Notes under the pieces: model-generated | Databases searched by the model: none | Seen by the model: the letters and a program-made list of their open reading frames with translations, nothing else | Told to the model about the DNA's origin: nothing | Shown here: positions 1 to 7,963 of the stretch, in pieces | Layout of the letters: the number at the start of each line of letters is the position of its first letter | Position numbering within the stretch: the first letter of the stretch is position 1 | Made by a program: the position numbers and the translations under genes | Source of the DNA: an uncultured Ruminococcus sp. | GTDB lineage: Bacteria > Bacillota > Clostridia > Oscillospirales > Ruminococcaceae | DNA length: 64,000 bases | Reading direction: 5' to 3' | NCBI GenBank assembly: GCA_910584195.1 | Contig: CAJTYV010000001.1 | Coordinates: forward strand, 47,207-111,206

Positions 1-32
1 GTTTTTCCGTTTCAAGAAGGAGGTGCGAGACG

Positions 33-278
33 ATGAATCCTCAGTCACTTCTGATGAAAAAAATCATGCAGTATGATTTTACGCTCAAAGAGCTTAATCT
101 CTACCTCGACACCCACCCGAATTGCAGACGCGCTCTCGCAATGTTTCAGAAGTTCAGAAAACTTCGCGAAGATGCTGTCAGAGAATACAATGAAAAATAC
201 GGTCCAATTACACCAGAACAGAATATCAACGCTCAGCGCTGGCAATGGGTCGACGCTCCGTTTCCCTGGGAGGTGTGA
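33..278 (+). CDS. cotJB: Spore coat protein CotJB
   Basis: 81-residue protein matching the whole CotJB family: an N-terminal LLMKKIMQYDFTLKELNLYL block, the YLDTHPNCRRAL segment, a YGPIT motif, and a C-terminal WQWVDAPFPWEV ending. CotJB is a component of the inner spore coat complex made in the mother cell; in Bacillus the cotJABC operon is sigma-E dependent. A strong ribosome-binding site (AAGGAGGT) lies 9 bases before the ATG. The gene is followed after two bases by the start of cotJC, as in intact cotJ operons; cotJA would lie upstream, outside the window. The presence of cotJ genes indicates an organism with a sporulation programme. Confidence 0.93.
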   Translation: MNPQSLLMKKIMQYDFTLKELNLYLDTHPNCRRALAMFQKFRKLREDAVREYNEKYGPITPEQNINAQRWQWVDAPFPWEV

Positions 279-280
279 TT

Positions 281-305
281 ATGTGGCAATATGAAAAAAA
301 ATTAC
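281..305 (+). CDS. cotJC: CotJC Mn-catalase-like coat protein, segment 1 of 3 (5' end)
   Basis: Starts two bases after cotJB with ATG and encodes MWQYEKKL plus the first base of codon 9. The CotJC family begins MW-x-YEKKLQYPVN, so the start and first eight residues are canonical; after position 305 the reading changes to unrelated residues (PYLCCTF) and runs into a MITE. The sequence AAATTAC at 299-305 recurs at 7989-7995, and joining there gives MWQYEKKLQYPVNIK in frame. This is the 5' segment of an interrupted gene. Whether the pieces are ever joined in the cell is inferred, not seen. Confidence 0.85.
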
Positions 306-324
306 CATATCTTTGCTGTACATT

Positions 325-502
325 TAAGGCAATACCGCACAGAGATTGTGCGTCAGATGCACAGTCAGATTTTTCGTCAGATTGTACAGAAACGACACAG
401 GAATACTGTCGTATTTCAAGGAGTTTCTGTGCAAGATGACGGGAAATATGCAAGCATATGGCGTACAAAGCCGTCAGGCGGTCTTTGTGCGGTATTGACT
501 TA
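325..502. repeat. MITE-like element, family B, copy 1
   Basis: About 178 bp with imperfect terminal inverted repeats: TAAGGCAATACCGCACAGAG at the left (326-345) and the reverse complement of TAAGTCAATACCGCACAAAG at the right end. The interior (GTCAGATTTTTCGTCAGATTG, ATACTGTCGTATTTCAAGGA, AAATATGCAAGCA, AAAGCCGTCAGGCG in pieces) is shared with the copies at 3749-3914 and 59669-59848. It has no coding capacity. It lies only 20 bases inside the left end of intervening element 1. Confidence 0.85.
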
Positions 503-553
503 GAACAGGTCTGATATATCATTGAAATAACATGGATTTTTATAGTTTTTCTC

Positions 554-582
554 TTGTAAATCACGGAAAATTGTGTTATAAT
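554..582 (+). promoter_or_regulatory. Sigma-A-type promoter of panBCD
   Basis: TTGTAA at 554-559, a 17-base spacer, and a perfect TATAAT at 577-582, about 57 bases upstream of the panB start codon. This gives the pan genes their own vegetative promoter inside the intervening element. Confidence 0.7.
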
Positions 583-639
583 ATATTCGTATCTTATCCG
601 TATCAAGGAAAGGTAACATTTTTTTAAGGAGAATCAAAT

Positions 640-1479
640 ATGAACACAGTTTCTACACTGCTTGAACAAAAACGCAGCGGGGATAAAATTACTATGCTCA
701 CCGCCTACGATTACACCACCGCAAAAATAATAGATCAGTGCGGAGTAAACGCCATTCTTGTCGGCGATTCACTTGGAATGGTCATACTGGGTTATGAAAA
801 TACGCTCCCCGTTACTATGGAAGATATGATCCATCATACCGCCGCTGTTTCCAAAGCTGCGGAAAACGCATTCGTAGTAGCAGATATGCCGTTTATGTCC
901 TATCAGATAAGCGTTCAGGACGCCGTTGCAAATGCCGGACGACTTATCAAAGAGGGCGGAGCGCAGGCTGTCAAACTGGAGGGCGGAGCTGACGTCTGCG
1001 ACAGAATAAGCGCTATTGTAAAGGCTTCCATTCCCGTTGTGGCTCATCTCGGGCTTACTCCTCAGTCTGTCAACGCATTCGGCGGATTTAAGGTACAGGG
1101 TAAAAGTCTTGAAAATGCACGTAAACTTATCAGTGATTCCATGAAAATTCAGGAGGCAGGCGCATGCGCCGTTGTCCTTGAGGGAATACCGGCTAAACTG
1201 GCAGAGATCATAACCAAAAAGCTTGATATTCCTACGATAGGCATTGGTGCAGGAAACGGCTGCGACGGACAGGTCCTTGTTTATCAAGATATGCTCGGTC
1301 TTACTACAGGTCACACCCCTAAATTCGTCAAGAGATTTGCAGACGCGGGAACAGTTATGAGACAGGGAATAACGGATTATATAAACGAATCAAAGTCAGG
1401 TGAATTTCCTGCGGAGGAACACACTTATAAAATAGATGACGAAGTAATCGCAGCGCTTATCAGAGAGGAAGAAAAATAA
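640..1479 (+). CDS. panB: 3-methyl-2-oxobutanoate hydroxymethyltransferase
   Basis: 279 residues, the usual PanB length. PanB adds a hydroxymethyl group from methylene-tetrahydrofolate to 2-oxoisovalerate, giving ketopantoate, the first committed step of pantothenate synthesis. Seen: the TIM-barrel start TMLTAYDYTTAKI, the metal/substrate loop LVGDSLGMVILGY, the EGG-x-AVKLEGG segment, and GIGAGNGCDGQVLVYQDMLG near the C-terminus, all family hallmarks. AAGGAG lies 9 bases before the ATG. It is the first gene of a tight panB-panC-panD operon with one base between panB and panC. Its position inside an element interrupting cotJC is unusual. Confidence 0.96.
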   Translation: MNTVSTLLEQKRSGDKITMLTAYDYTTAKIIDQCGVNAILVGDSLGMVILGYENTLPVTMEDMIHHTAAVSKAAENAFVVADMPFMSYQISVQDAVANAGRLIKEGGAQAVKLEGGADVCDRISAIVKASIPVVAHLGLTPQSVNAFGGFKVQGKSLENARKLISDSMKIQEAGACAVVLEGIPAKLAEIITKKLDIPTIGIGAGNGCDGQVLVYQDMLGLTTGHTPKFVKRFADAGTVMRQGITDYINESKSGEFPAEEHTYKIDDEVIAALIREEEK

Positions 1480-1480
1480 C

Positions 1481-2329
1481 ATGAAAATCGTGAAAACTAT
1501 AGACGAGGTAAGGAAAATTGTCAGAGAATGGAGAAAACAGGGACTCAGCGTAGGACTTGTACCTACTATGGGTTATCTTCATGAGGGTCATGCAAGCCTT
1601 ATAGAAGCCTCGGCAAGAAATAATGACAGGACAGTAGTTTCGGACTTTGTAAATCCTATGCAGTTCGGTCCTGCCGAAGATCTGGAAAGCTATCCAAGAG
1701 ATCTTGACCTTGATGCGGCTGTTGTATCAGCTCACGGCGGAGATATTATATTCAATCCCGAACCGTCGGAAATGTATCATGAAGGCTTTTCATCTTTTGT
1801 GGATATGACCGTTCTTACAGAAGAACTTTGCGGACTCAGCCGTCCCGTTCATTTCCGCGGAGTATGTACCGTTGTGTCAAAACTGTTCAATATCGTAAAG
1901 CCTGACCGCGCTTATTTCGGTAAAAAAGACGCACAGCAGCTTGCTGTTATACGCCATATGGCAGATGATCTCAACATGGATATTGAAATAATCGGATGTC
2001 CCATCATCCGTGAAAAAGACGGTCTTGCAAAAAGCTCCAGAAACACATATCTCAGCGATACGGAAAGAAAGGCGGCTTTGGTTCTTTCGGAATCCGTATT
2101 TCTTGGCATGGATATGGTCAGAAAGGGTGAAAAGGACAGTTCCGTTATAATTTCCGCAATGACTGCCCATATTCAAGCCGAACCTCTTGCTAAGATAGAT
2201 TACGTCAAAATAGTAGACTGCAAGTCCATGCAGCAGATCACACGCCTTGACAGACCTGCCCTTTGCGCTATGGCAGTATATATAGGCAAAACACGTCTTA
2301 TTGATAATTTTTTCACGGAAGATGTGTAA
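1481..2329 (+). CDS. panC: Pantothenate synthetase (pantoate-beta-alanine ligase)
   Basis: 282 residues, standard for PanC. It activates pantoate with ATP and condenses it with beta-alanine to pantothenate. Nucleotidyltransferase-fold signatures are visible: the HIGH-type motif TMGYLHEGHASL (residues about 28-39), VNPMQFGP, HFRGVCTVVSKLFNI, YFGKKDAQQ, and the KMSKS-like KSSRNTYLS. Its start lies one base after the panB stop, and panD follows after 12 bases behind an AAGGAGG site, so the three genes should be one transcript. Confidence 0.96.
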   Translation: MKIVKTIDEVRKIVREWRKQGLSVGLVPTMGYLHEGHASLIEASARNNDRTVVSDFVNPMQFGPAEDLESYPRDLDLDAAVVSAHGGDIIFNPEPSEMYHEGFSSFVDMTVLTEELCGLSRPVHFRGVCTVVSKLFNIVKPDRAYFGKKDAQQLAVIRHMADDLNMDIEIIGCPIIREKDGLAKSSRNTYLSDTERKAALVLSESVFLGMDMVRKGEKDSSVIISAMTAHIQAEPLAKIDYVKIVDCKSMQQITRLDRPALCAMAVYIGKTRLIDNFFTEDV

Positions 2330-2341
2330 GGAGGAAAAGAA

Positions 2342-2725
2342 ATGCAGTTATCCATGCTGAAAAGCAAGATACATCGTGCCGTTATAACTCAGGCGGAGCT
2401 TGATTACGTGGGAAGCGTAACTATTGACGAAGAACTCATGGAGGCAGCAGGTATCTTCGAATACGAACATGTCCATATAGTCAACGTAAACAGCGGCAGC
2501 CGAATAGAAACATATGTCATCGCCGGAGAAAGAGGCAGCGGAGTTATCTGTCTAAACGGCGCGGCGGCTCGCTCGGGACAAAAGGGCGACACGGTAATAA
2601 TCATGTCCTATGCAGCCATGTCACCGGAGGAAGCAGACAAGCATCGTCCGAAAGTCGTATTCGTAAATGATAGAAATGAAATAGTCAGAACTGCCGATTA
2701 CGAAAAGCACGGCAGACTTATATAG
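2342..2725 (+). CDS. panD: Aspartate 1-decarboxylase proenzyme
   Basis: 127 residues. PanD makes beta-alanine from aspartate and self-processes at a Gly-Ser bond to form its pyruvoyl cofactor. The processing site is seen in ELDYVGSVTIDEELM (Gly24-Ser25), followed by NVNSGSRIETYVI and the GVICLNGAAA active-site loop. It completes a three-gene pathway supplying pantothenate, and coaX and coaBC for later CoA steps occur elsewhere in this window. A strong ribosome-binding site (AAGGAGG) ends 7 bases before the start. A bidirectional terminator follows at 2748-2786. Confidence 0.96.
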   Translation: MQLSMLKSKIHRAVITQAELDYVGSVTIDEELMEAAGIFEYEHVHIVNVNSGSRIETYVIAGERGSGVICLNGAAARSGQKGDTVIIMSYAAMSPEEADKHRPKVVFVNDRNEIVRTADYEKHGRLI

Positions 2726-2747
2726 TCAGCCTGCGAACACAAAAATA

Positions 2748-2786
2748 ACCCGACAGAGCTTAATAACTGCTGTCGGGTATTTTTTT
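2748..2786. terminator. Bidirectional intrinsic terminator between panD and the DUF2520 gene
   Basis: Nine-base-pair stem ACCCGACAG / CTGTCGGGT with a 13-base loop, followed on the plus strand by ATTTTTTT and preceded by an A-run that serves the convergent minus-strand gene. Confidence 0.85.
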
Positions 2787-2805
2787 GCGCGCTGACACAG
2801 AAAGC

Positions 2806-3651
2806 TCAGCGCAATATCCGATACATTTCGGAGTAATCAATTTCGGGATGCCTGATCTCCGCAAGCCGTGTCAGTTTAAGAGAAAGAGATTTGTAGATCT
2901 GTCTGTCATCTTCGGAATCAAAACAACGGATATGCTCTTCCACAGTTTTTACATCGCATCGCTCCACAGCCCCTGTAAGCGCATCGGGAAGGCCCTGACT
3001 GAAAATATTCCCGATATTGCTTTCAGCCAGAGGCTTTAATGCGCAAAGAGCTTCGCCATCCGAAAAACCGCAGTTTTGCAGAAGTGAAACGCTCATTGAA
3101 ATAAGTCCGCAGACAAGGTTGCTGGAAACTGCGCAAGCAGCATGATACTGCTTTTTGTTTTTCGGAGAGATAATTCTTGTTCTGTTGCCGAGAGCAGTGA
3201 AAAATTCAGTCCATGTAACTGCGCCGGCATCATCGCCCTCAATACAGAAAAATGCATCGCCAAGCTGCTTGTACGCTTCGTATCGGCTGCTCACGGGAAA
3301 CAGAGGATGTATGGAAAATCCCTGAGCCGAATATGCTGATATATCAGGAAAAGCATCTGCCGCAGTCATAGCTCCGCTGCAATGACAAAGCTGCCTGCCG
3401 GCAATATCCATGGTCTTTATTTCACTGTAAACACGGAATATTTCCGCATCCGGCACCGTCAGGAATATGGTATCGCTGTCACTGATAAGTTCTGAAACCT
3501 CCGAATACCATGCAGACGATGTAAATTCAGCAGCGGCCTTTGAGGAAGCAGGATCTCTGCTGTAATATCCGGAAAGATTTACGCCCTTTTCGGCAAAATA
3601 TTTACCAAGGGAAAAACCTACTTTTCCTGCACCAATGAATCCAATTTTCAT
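2806..3651 (-). CDS. Rossmann-fold / DUF2520 domain oxidoreductase-like protein
   Basis: 281 residues. The N-terminus MKIGFIGAGKVGFSLGKYF has the GxGxxG dinucleotide-binding loop, then GYYSRDPASSKAAA (an NADP-type second strand); the C-terminal half is helical and corresponds to DUF2520. Proteins of this architecture are often encoded next to panBCD in Firmicutes and resemble ketopantoate reductase (PanE/ApbA) and pyrroline-5-carboxylate reductase folds. Here it is convergent with panD, so a role in reducing ketopantoate is plausible but not shown. No panE is present in the window. The ATG is preceded by a GAGATAAG-like site on the minus strand. Confidence 0.82.
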   Translation of the reverse strand: MKIGFIGAGKVGFSLGKYFAEKGVNLSGYYSRDPASSKAAAEFTSSAWYSEVSELISDSDTIFLTVPDAEIFRVYSEIKTMDIAGRQLCHCSGAMTAADAFPDISAYSAQGFSIHPLFPVSSRYEAYKQLGDAFFCIEGDDAGAVTWTEFFTALGNRTRIISPKNKKQYHAACAVSSNLVCGLISMSVSLLQNCGFSDGEALCALKPLAESNIGNIFSQGLPDALTGAVERCDVKTVEEHIRCFDSEDDRQIYKSLSLKLTRLAEIRHPEIDYSEMYRILR

Positions 3652-3748
3652 ACTTATCTCCGATCGTTAACTTATTTTGTTACAGGCTCTAAAGAATCAC
3701 TCTAATTATATCACACTGTATCTGAAAATGCAAGGATAATAATATGTA

Positions 3749-3914
3749 TTAAGGAAGCACTGATTAAATCCAGTGCACAGATTGTGCAGTCAGATTGTAT
3801 AGAAATGACGCAGGAATGCTGACGCATTTCAAGAAATTTCTGTGCAAGATGACGGAAAATATGCAAGCAAGATGCGTGCTGAGCCGTCAGGCGTGATTTA
3901 TTCAATGATTTCTT
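3749..3914. repeat. MITE-like element, family B, copy 2 (degenerate ends)
   Basis: The interior shares blocks with copies 1 and 3 (GTCAGATTGTATAGAAATGAC, AAATATGCAAGCA, GAGCCGTCAGGCG as pieces), but the terminal repeats are diverged: TAAGGAAGCACTGATTAAATC at left matches the reverse complement of the right end at only about two thirds of positions. It directly abuts a family A element on its right. Confidence 0.7.
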
Positions 3915-4079
3915 AGAGCCTGTTTAGTATCTCGATGTGTGCGGATTTTCGCGCCTAAATTTGACGAGTACAAGGAGAAAAAGCGAAAGCATACTGTCCG
4001 TATGGTAAGCTTTTTCAACGCAGTAATCGGCAAATTTTGCCGAAAAGGCGTGCGAAGTGAGATGCTAAACAGGCTCTTA
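3913..4079. repeat. MITE-like element, family A, copy 1
   Basis: 167 bp with terminal inverted repeats AGAGCCTGTTTAGTATCTC (3915-3933) and GAGATGCTAAACAGGCTCT, flanked by TTA/TAA. The interior (AAATTTGACGAG, GCGAAAGCATACTGTCCGTA, TTTTTCAACGCAGTAATCGG as pieces) is nearly identical to copy 2 at 39706-39871. Its right end overlaps the stop codon of the neighbouring minus-strand gene. Confidence 0.88.
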
Positions 4080-4337
4080 ATCTATCAGTATTTCCATACT
4101 CTTGAAATGACTTATATCCTTGCCTGTATAGACTATCTGCATCATCGCCTCGGTAATATTTTCCGCCAGTATTTTCTCCTCATCGGGAGTATGCTTAGGA
4201 ATATTACAGATTACCGCAGCTCCGCTGTTCCGTACTTTAATTACAGCAGCCAATTCGTTTTCTGTTTCCGTTTCGCTGATAACATCATATTCAGACCGTT
4301 CCCAGAGCGATAGTTCCTCTTTTTTCTTTTTTGCCAT
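4077..4337 (-). CDS. Hypothetical protein, 86 residues
   Basis: Starts MAKKKKEELSLWERSEYDV and contains a hydrophobic strand pattern (ELAAVIKVRNSGAAVICNIPK) and a helical C-terminal half (PDEEKILAENITEAMMQIVY), so it looks like a small folded protein. No family recognised. The initiation region has a good AAGGAGC site on the minus strand, which supports it being real. The stop codon coincides with the terminal TTA of the adjacent MITE, so the original C-terminus may have been cut or altered by that insertion. Confidence 0.6.
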   Translation of the reverse strand: MAKKKKEELSLWERSEYDVISETETENELAAVIKVRNSGAAVICNIPKHTPDEEKILAENITEAMMQIVYTGKDISHFKSMEILID

Positions 4338-4572
4338 AATATCAGCTCCTTTCTATTAATTTTATGCGGTAATGGTTGTACAGATTTACCGTTTCAGTAC
4401 ATGTTCCAAAAAGTTTTACTTTCACTGTCAGAAAGCATTTTTCGGGGACATAATAAATCTAAGACCTTGTGTTCATATGATAAGCTGCATATCCTTTCGA
4501 TAAAATTTTTATAATATTATTTCTATGAATATAATACAGTATTCACCACACACTAACTCCGAGGTGATGAAC

Positions 4573-4848
4573 ATGTCGAAAAAAGGAATGAAAAGACCTG
4601 ACTATACCCATACTCAGCCGAAAAACGATGCGTCTCCGGTGCCTGAGATCCAGGGAAAAGCCAAATCGGGAAAGGCTCATGTAAATCCGATAATTGCAGG
4701 CACATCAAGCGCCTCACAGAAGGTATGGCATAATAAATCTTACTCTCACGAAGTTCCAATTTCCTCAGCATATCCGACTATCGACAGCGATCTTGCGAGA
4801 GATAATTTAGAAAACGATATTCCTGCGGCAGATTTGCAGGATCAATAA
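4573..4848 (+). CDS. Small conserved DUF3787-like protein
   Basis: 91 residues beginning MSKKGMKRPDYTHTQPKND, polar and Pro/Ser rich, with a conserved-looking tail (SSAYPTIDSDLARDNLENDI). The start is chosen at 4573 because GAGGTGATG lies 3-11 bases upstream; an in-frame ATG at 4525 lacks such a site. The length and PIEKHENSS-like low-complexity style resemble the small DUF3787 proteins of clostridia, but the match is by impression only. It ends 11 bases before the oxidoreductase gene, so the two are probably co-transcribed. Confidence 0.6.
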   Translation: MSKKGMKRPDYTHTQPKNDASPVPEIQGKAKSGKAHVNPIIAGTSSASQKVWHNKSYSHEVPISSAYPTIDSDLARDNLENDIPAADLQDQ

Positions 4849-4859
4849 GAGGAAATCAT

Positions 4860-6155
4860 ATGGGATCAGTATGGCAGGCTAACACGAAATTACCCGAATT
4901 TCCAAAACTCGATAAAGACGTAAAAGCCGACGTTCTTATAATCGGCGGAGGAATAGCGGGAATTCTTACAGCATATTTTCTGCACCAAAATGGGGTAAAA
5001 TATATTCTTGCGGAAAAAGGCAGAATATGCTCTGGTACAACTCAGAATACAACGGCAAAAATCACTTTTCAGCATGGACTTATTTATCAGAAAATACTCA
5101 AAAGCAGCGGTGCGGAATCTGCCCGTAAATATCTGAACGCAAATAAAGAGGCGTTTAAAAAATATGAGGAGATGTGCCGTAATATCGAATGTAATTTTGA
5201 GATAAAAGACAATTATGTGTACTCCGTAAATGACCGAAACCAGCTTGAAAATGAAATAAACGCGCTTGACAAAATCGGTTATAGATCTGAGTTTTGTGAA
5301 AATCTTCCTATACCGATAAGGACGGCAGGAGCAGTGAAATTCCCAAAACAGGCGCAGTTTGATCCGCTTAAATTTATTTCGAATATTGCAGGTAAACTTA
5401 ATATTTACGAAAATACTTTTATCCGCGAAATGATCGGAACTACGGCAGTTACAGACAAATGCAGGATCAAAGCCGATAAGGTGATTACAGCAACTCATTT
5501 TCCCTTTATCAATAAACACGGAAGCTATTTTCTGAAGCTTTATCAGCATCGTTCCTACGTTATTGCACTGGAAAATGCTGCGAATGTGAACGGTATGTAC
5601 GTTGACGAAAATCATAAGGGAATGTCGTTCAGGAATTACGGCAGCCTGCTCTTTGTCGGCGGAGGCGGTCACAGAACAGGCGAAAATGGCGGAAACCGGA
5701 ACGAACTGAGAAACTTTGCAAAACTTCACTATCCCGATGCTAATGAGAAATATCACTGGGCGGCACAGGATTGCATGAGTCTTGACGGAATACCGTATAT
5801 CGGTAAATATTCGCGAAATACGCCGAATTTATATACAGCAAGCGGATTCAATAAGTGGGGAATGACAAGCGCCATGGTATCTGCAATGATGCTAAGCGAT
5901 ATGATTACGGACAGACGAAATGAGTACGCGGATATTTTCAGCCCGTCGAGAAATATTATCAAGCCTCAGCTCTTCATAAACGGAGGAAAGGCAATCAAAA
6001 ATCTGCTTACTCCCACGGCTAAAAGGTGTCCTCATATGGGATGTGCGCTTAAATGGAATCCTGCCGAACACTCATGGGACTGCGCTTGCCACGGTTCAAG
6101 ATTTTCCGATAATGGAAAAGTTCTTGATAATCCGTCGAATGGTAATTTAAAATGA
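4860..6155 (+). CDS. FAD-dependent oxidoreductase with C-terminal Rieske domain
   Basis: 431 residues. The N-terminal DAO-type FAD fold is seen in ADVLIIGGGIAGILTAYFLH (Rossmann GxGxxG) and a GTTQNTTAKIT segment. Near the C-terminus, RCPHMGCALKWN and CACHGSRFSDNGK supply the Cys-x-His and Cys-x-x-His pairs that bind a Rieske [2Fe-2S] cluster. This architecture is common in clostridia and bacilli (YhfW type), where the substrate is unknown. The protein is somewhat shorter than the roughly 500 residues usual in the family and stops soon after the cluster motif, so the Rieske domain may be trimmed. It lies inside intervening element 1. Confidence 0.85.
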   Translation: MGSVWQANTKLPEFPKLDKDVKADVLIIGGGIAGILTAYFLHQNGVKYILAEKGRICSGTTQNTTAKITFQHGLIYQKILKSSGAESARKYLNANKEAFKKYEEMCRNIECNFEIKDNYVYSVNDRNQLENEINALDKIGYRSEFCENLPIPIRTAGAVKFPKQAQFDPLKFISNIAGKLNIYENTFIREMIGTTAVTDKCRIKADKVITATHFPFINKHGSYFLKLYQHRSYVIALENAANVNGMYVDENHKGMSFRNYGSLLFVGGGGHRTGENGGNRNELRNFAKLHYPDANEKYHWAAQDCMSLDGIPYIGKYSRNTPNLYTASGFNKWGMTSAMVSAMMLSDMITDRRNEYADIFSPSRNIIKPQLFINGGKAIKNLLTPTAKRCPHMGCALKWNPAEHSWDCACHGSRFSDNGKVLDNPSNGNLK

Positions 6156-6160
6156 ATTTT

Positions 6161-6187
6161 AATACCCTGTCATGCGGACAGGGTATT
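6161..6187. terminator. Hairpin terminator after the oxidoreductase gene
   Basis: Ten-base-pair perfect stem AATACCCTGT / ACAGGGTATT with a 7-base loop immediately downstream of the stop codon. The T-run is weak, so termination may be inefficient. Confidence 0.55.
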
Positions 6188-6380
6188 AGAACACAAGTTC
6201 TTATTCTTGAATATTGTGCTATTATTAAAGAATATCATATAAAAGCAAGACGAAGCGCGAATAATTATACTAAACAACATTGCAAATTGTGCAGAATCTT
6301 CCGACAGCTATGCATGATTTGTAATGACATTTAGTATAACTGCCTTTGTAACAAAGACAAAAATATTAGGGTGTGATGAT

Positions 6381-7841
6381 ATGAACGATTACTGTATGTA
6401 TCTGCGAAAATCAAGAGCAGACGTTGAAGCGGAGGCTCGCGGAGAAGGCGAAACTCTGAGCAGACATCAGAATATGTTACTGGAACTTGCCAAAAAGCAA
6501 AATCTGAATGTTATAAAAATATACAAGGAGATCGTCAGCGGTGACAGCATTGCTTCACGTCCGCAAATGCAGTCTCTGCTCGCAGATGTTACCGAAAAAA
6601 AATACGAGGGGGTTCTTGTTGTTGAAGTGGAACGTCTTGCAAGAGGCGATACTATAGATCAGGGCATTGTCGCTCAGGCGTTCCGTGAATCCTCAACAAA
6701 AATAGTCACTCCGACCAAAACTTACGATCCCGATAACGAGTTTGACGAGGAATACTTTGAGTTTTCGCTGTTTATGAGCCGCCGTGAATACAAAACTATC
6801 AAACGCCGGATGCAGGCTGGACGGCTTGCTTCCATAAAAGAGGGAAATTATATCAGCGCAGCTGCGCCGTACGGTTACAGGAAAATCAACCCCGAACCAA
6901 AAGTCCATACGCTTGAAATAATTCCCGAAGAAGCCGAGATAATCAAACTTATATATAAGCTGTATCTTGACGGGCATGGTGCAAAATACATAGCAAACGA
7001 GCTGAACCGCATGGGTATCAGTCCTCAAAAAACACAATACTGGGAACCTCCGAGCATTAAGAAAATACTTGCCAATCCTTTGTACTGCGGTAAAATAGGC
7101 TGGAAAACCAAATCAAACGGCAATATTCTTTACAATGGCCTGCATAAAGCGATTATCAGTGAGGAAATATTCAATTCCGTTCAGCAAAAGAAAAAATCCT
7201 ATCCGGCAGCTCAGCTTCGCCCCAATGATACGCTTCTTAATTATTATCACGGTATAATGTACTGTGAGAACTGCGGTCACCAGATGAAACGCCGGTTTAT
7301 TGCGGAAAACGGTCATGAATACCTGCTTTGCGTTTACAGAGAATGTCATGGAAAGACGGTAAGTTCAGCATTTGAAGCAATTGATGAAGCGGTGATTGCA
7401 GCATTTCGCTATCGTATAAGGCATTTGCAGAAACTTAAAAAAAAAGGCGTTAAAGAATCTCATAAACCCGACAAAAAAACTCCCCTTGAAGCCGAACTTG
7501 CAAAGGTCAAACGCAAGCTCTCGCGTATGCACGATCTGTTGGAACAGGAAATCTACGATATAAACACTTTTCTTGAACGCTCAAAGATAGTCAACGACAG
7601 GATAACGGCATTGGAAACTGCTGTAAAAGAAATAACAGACGAGCAGAAACTGCCTCAGATATACTATGACGAAGCTATTGAAAAACTTAAATACGTTATA
7701 GATAATTTTAATTCGTCTGATCCCGAAGAAAAAAACAGACTTCTGCACAGCGCCGTCAGAAAAATATATTATAATAAAACCGTAAGAATGTGCAAAAACA
7801 AGCATGCTTCCGATCTTTCTCTGTATGTGAATTTCTTATGA
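6381..7841 (+). CDS. Large serine recombinase 1 (element 1)
   Basis: 486 residues. The resolvase domain starts MNDYCMYLRKSRADVE, with the catalytic Ser at residue 11 in the YLRKSR motif and the catalytic Arg region in VVEVERLARGD; then a recombinase domain (AAPYGYRKI, IANELNRMGIS, ILANPLYCGKIGW), a zinc ribbon (CENCGHQMKRR ... CVYRECHG) and a long C-terminal coiled coil (about residues 365-450). This is the full architecture of large serine integrases. The start is at 6381 behind GGGTGTGATG; an upstream in-frame ATG lacks a site. The gene ends about 150 bases before cotJC segment 2, reads toward it, and is the prime candidate for excising element 1. Confidence 0.93.
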   Translation: MNDYCMYLRKSRADVEAEARGEGETLSRHQNMLLELAKKQNLNVIKIYKEIVSGDSIASRPQMQSLLADVTEKKYEGVLVVEVERLARGDTIDQGIVAQAFRESSTKIVTPTKTYDPDNEFDEEYFEFSLFMSRREYKTIKRRMQAGRLASIKEGNYISAAAPYGYRKINPEPKVHTLEIIPEEAEIIKLIYKLYLDGHGAKYIANELNRMGISPQKTQYWEPPSIKKILANPLYCGKIGWKTKSNGNILYNGLHKAIISEEIFNSVQQKKKSYPAAQLRPNDTLLNYYHGIMYCENCGHQMKRRFIAENGHEYLLCVYRECHGKTVSSAFEAIDEAVIAAFRYRIRHLQKLKKKGVKESHKPDKKTPLEAELAKVKRKLSRMHDLLEQEIYDINTFLERSKIVNDRITALETAVKEITDEQKLPQIYYDEAIEKLKYVIDNFNSSDPEEKNRLLHSAVRKIYYNKTVRMCKNKHASDLSLYVNFL

Positions 7842-7908
7842 CCGAAGTCTGCATATAAAGAGATATGGAAAAGTTTAGCTAAAATTGCCACCAATACGAA
7901 ACCATAAC

Positions 7909-7963
7909 TAAGAACCTGTATTCATAAGAAAGATGTGCAGCTCATCTTAAATACAGGTTCTTA
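7909..7963. repeat. Short hairpin element related to MITE family A
   Basis: 55 bp with ends TAAGAACCTGTATTCATAAG and its near-complement CTTAAATACAGGTTCTTA. The AGAACCTGT terminus recurs at 25963, 28902 and, less well, 33703. It ends about 26 bases before the core site of element 1. It may act as a terminator for recombinase 1 or be a deleted MITE. Confidence 0.6.
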
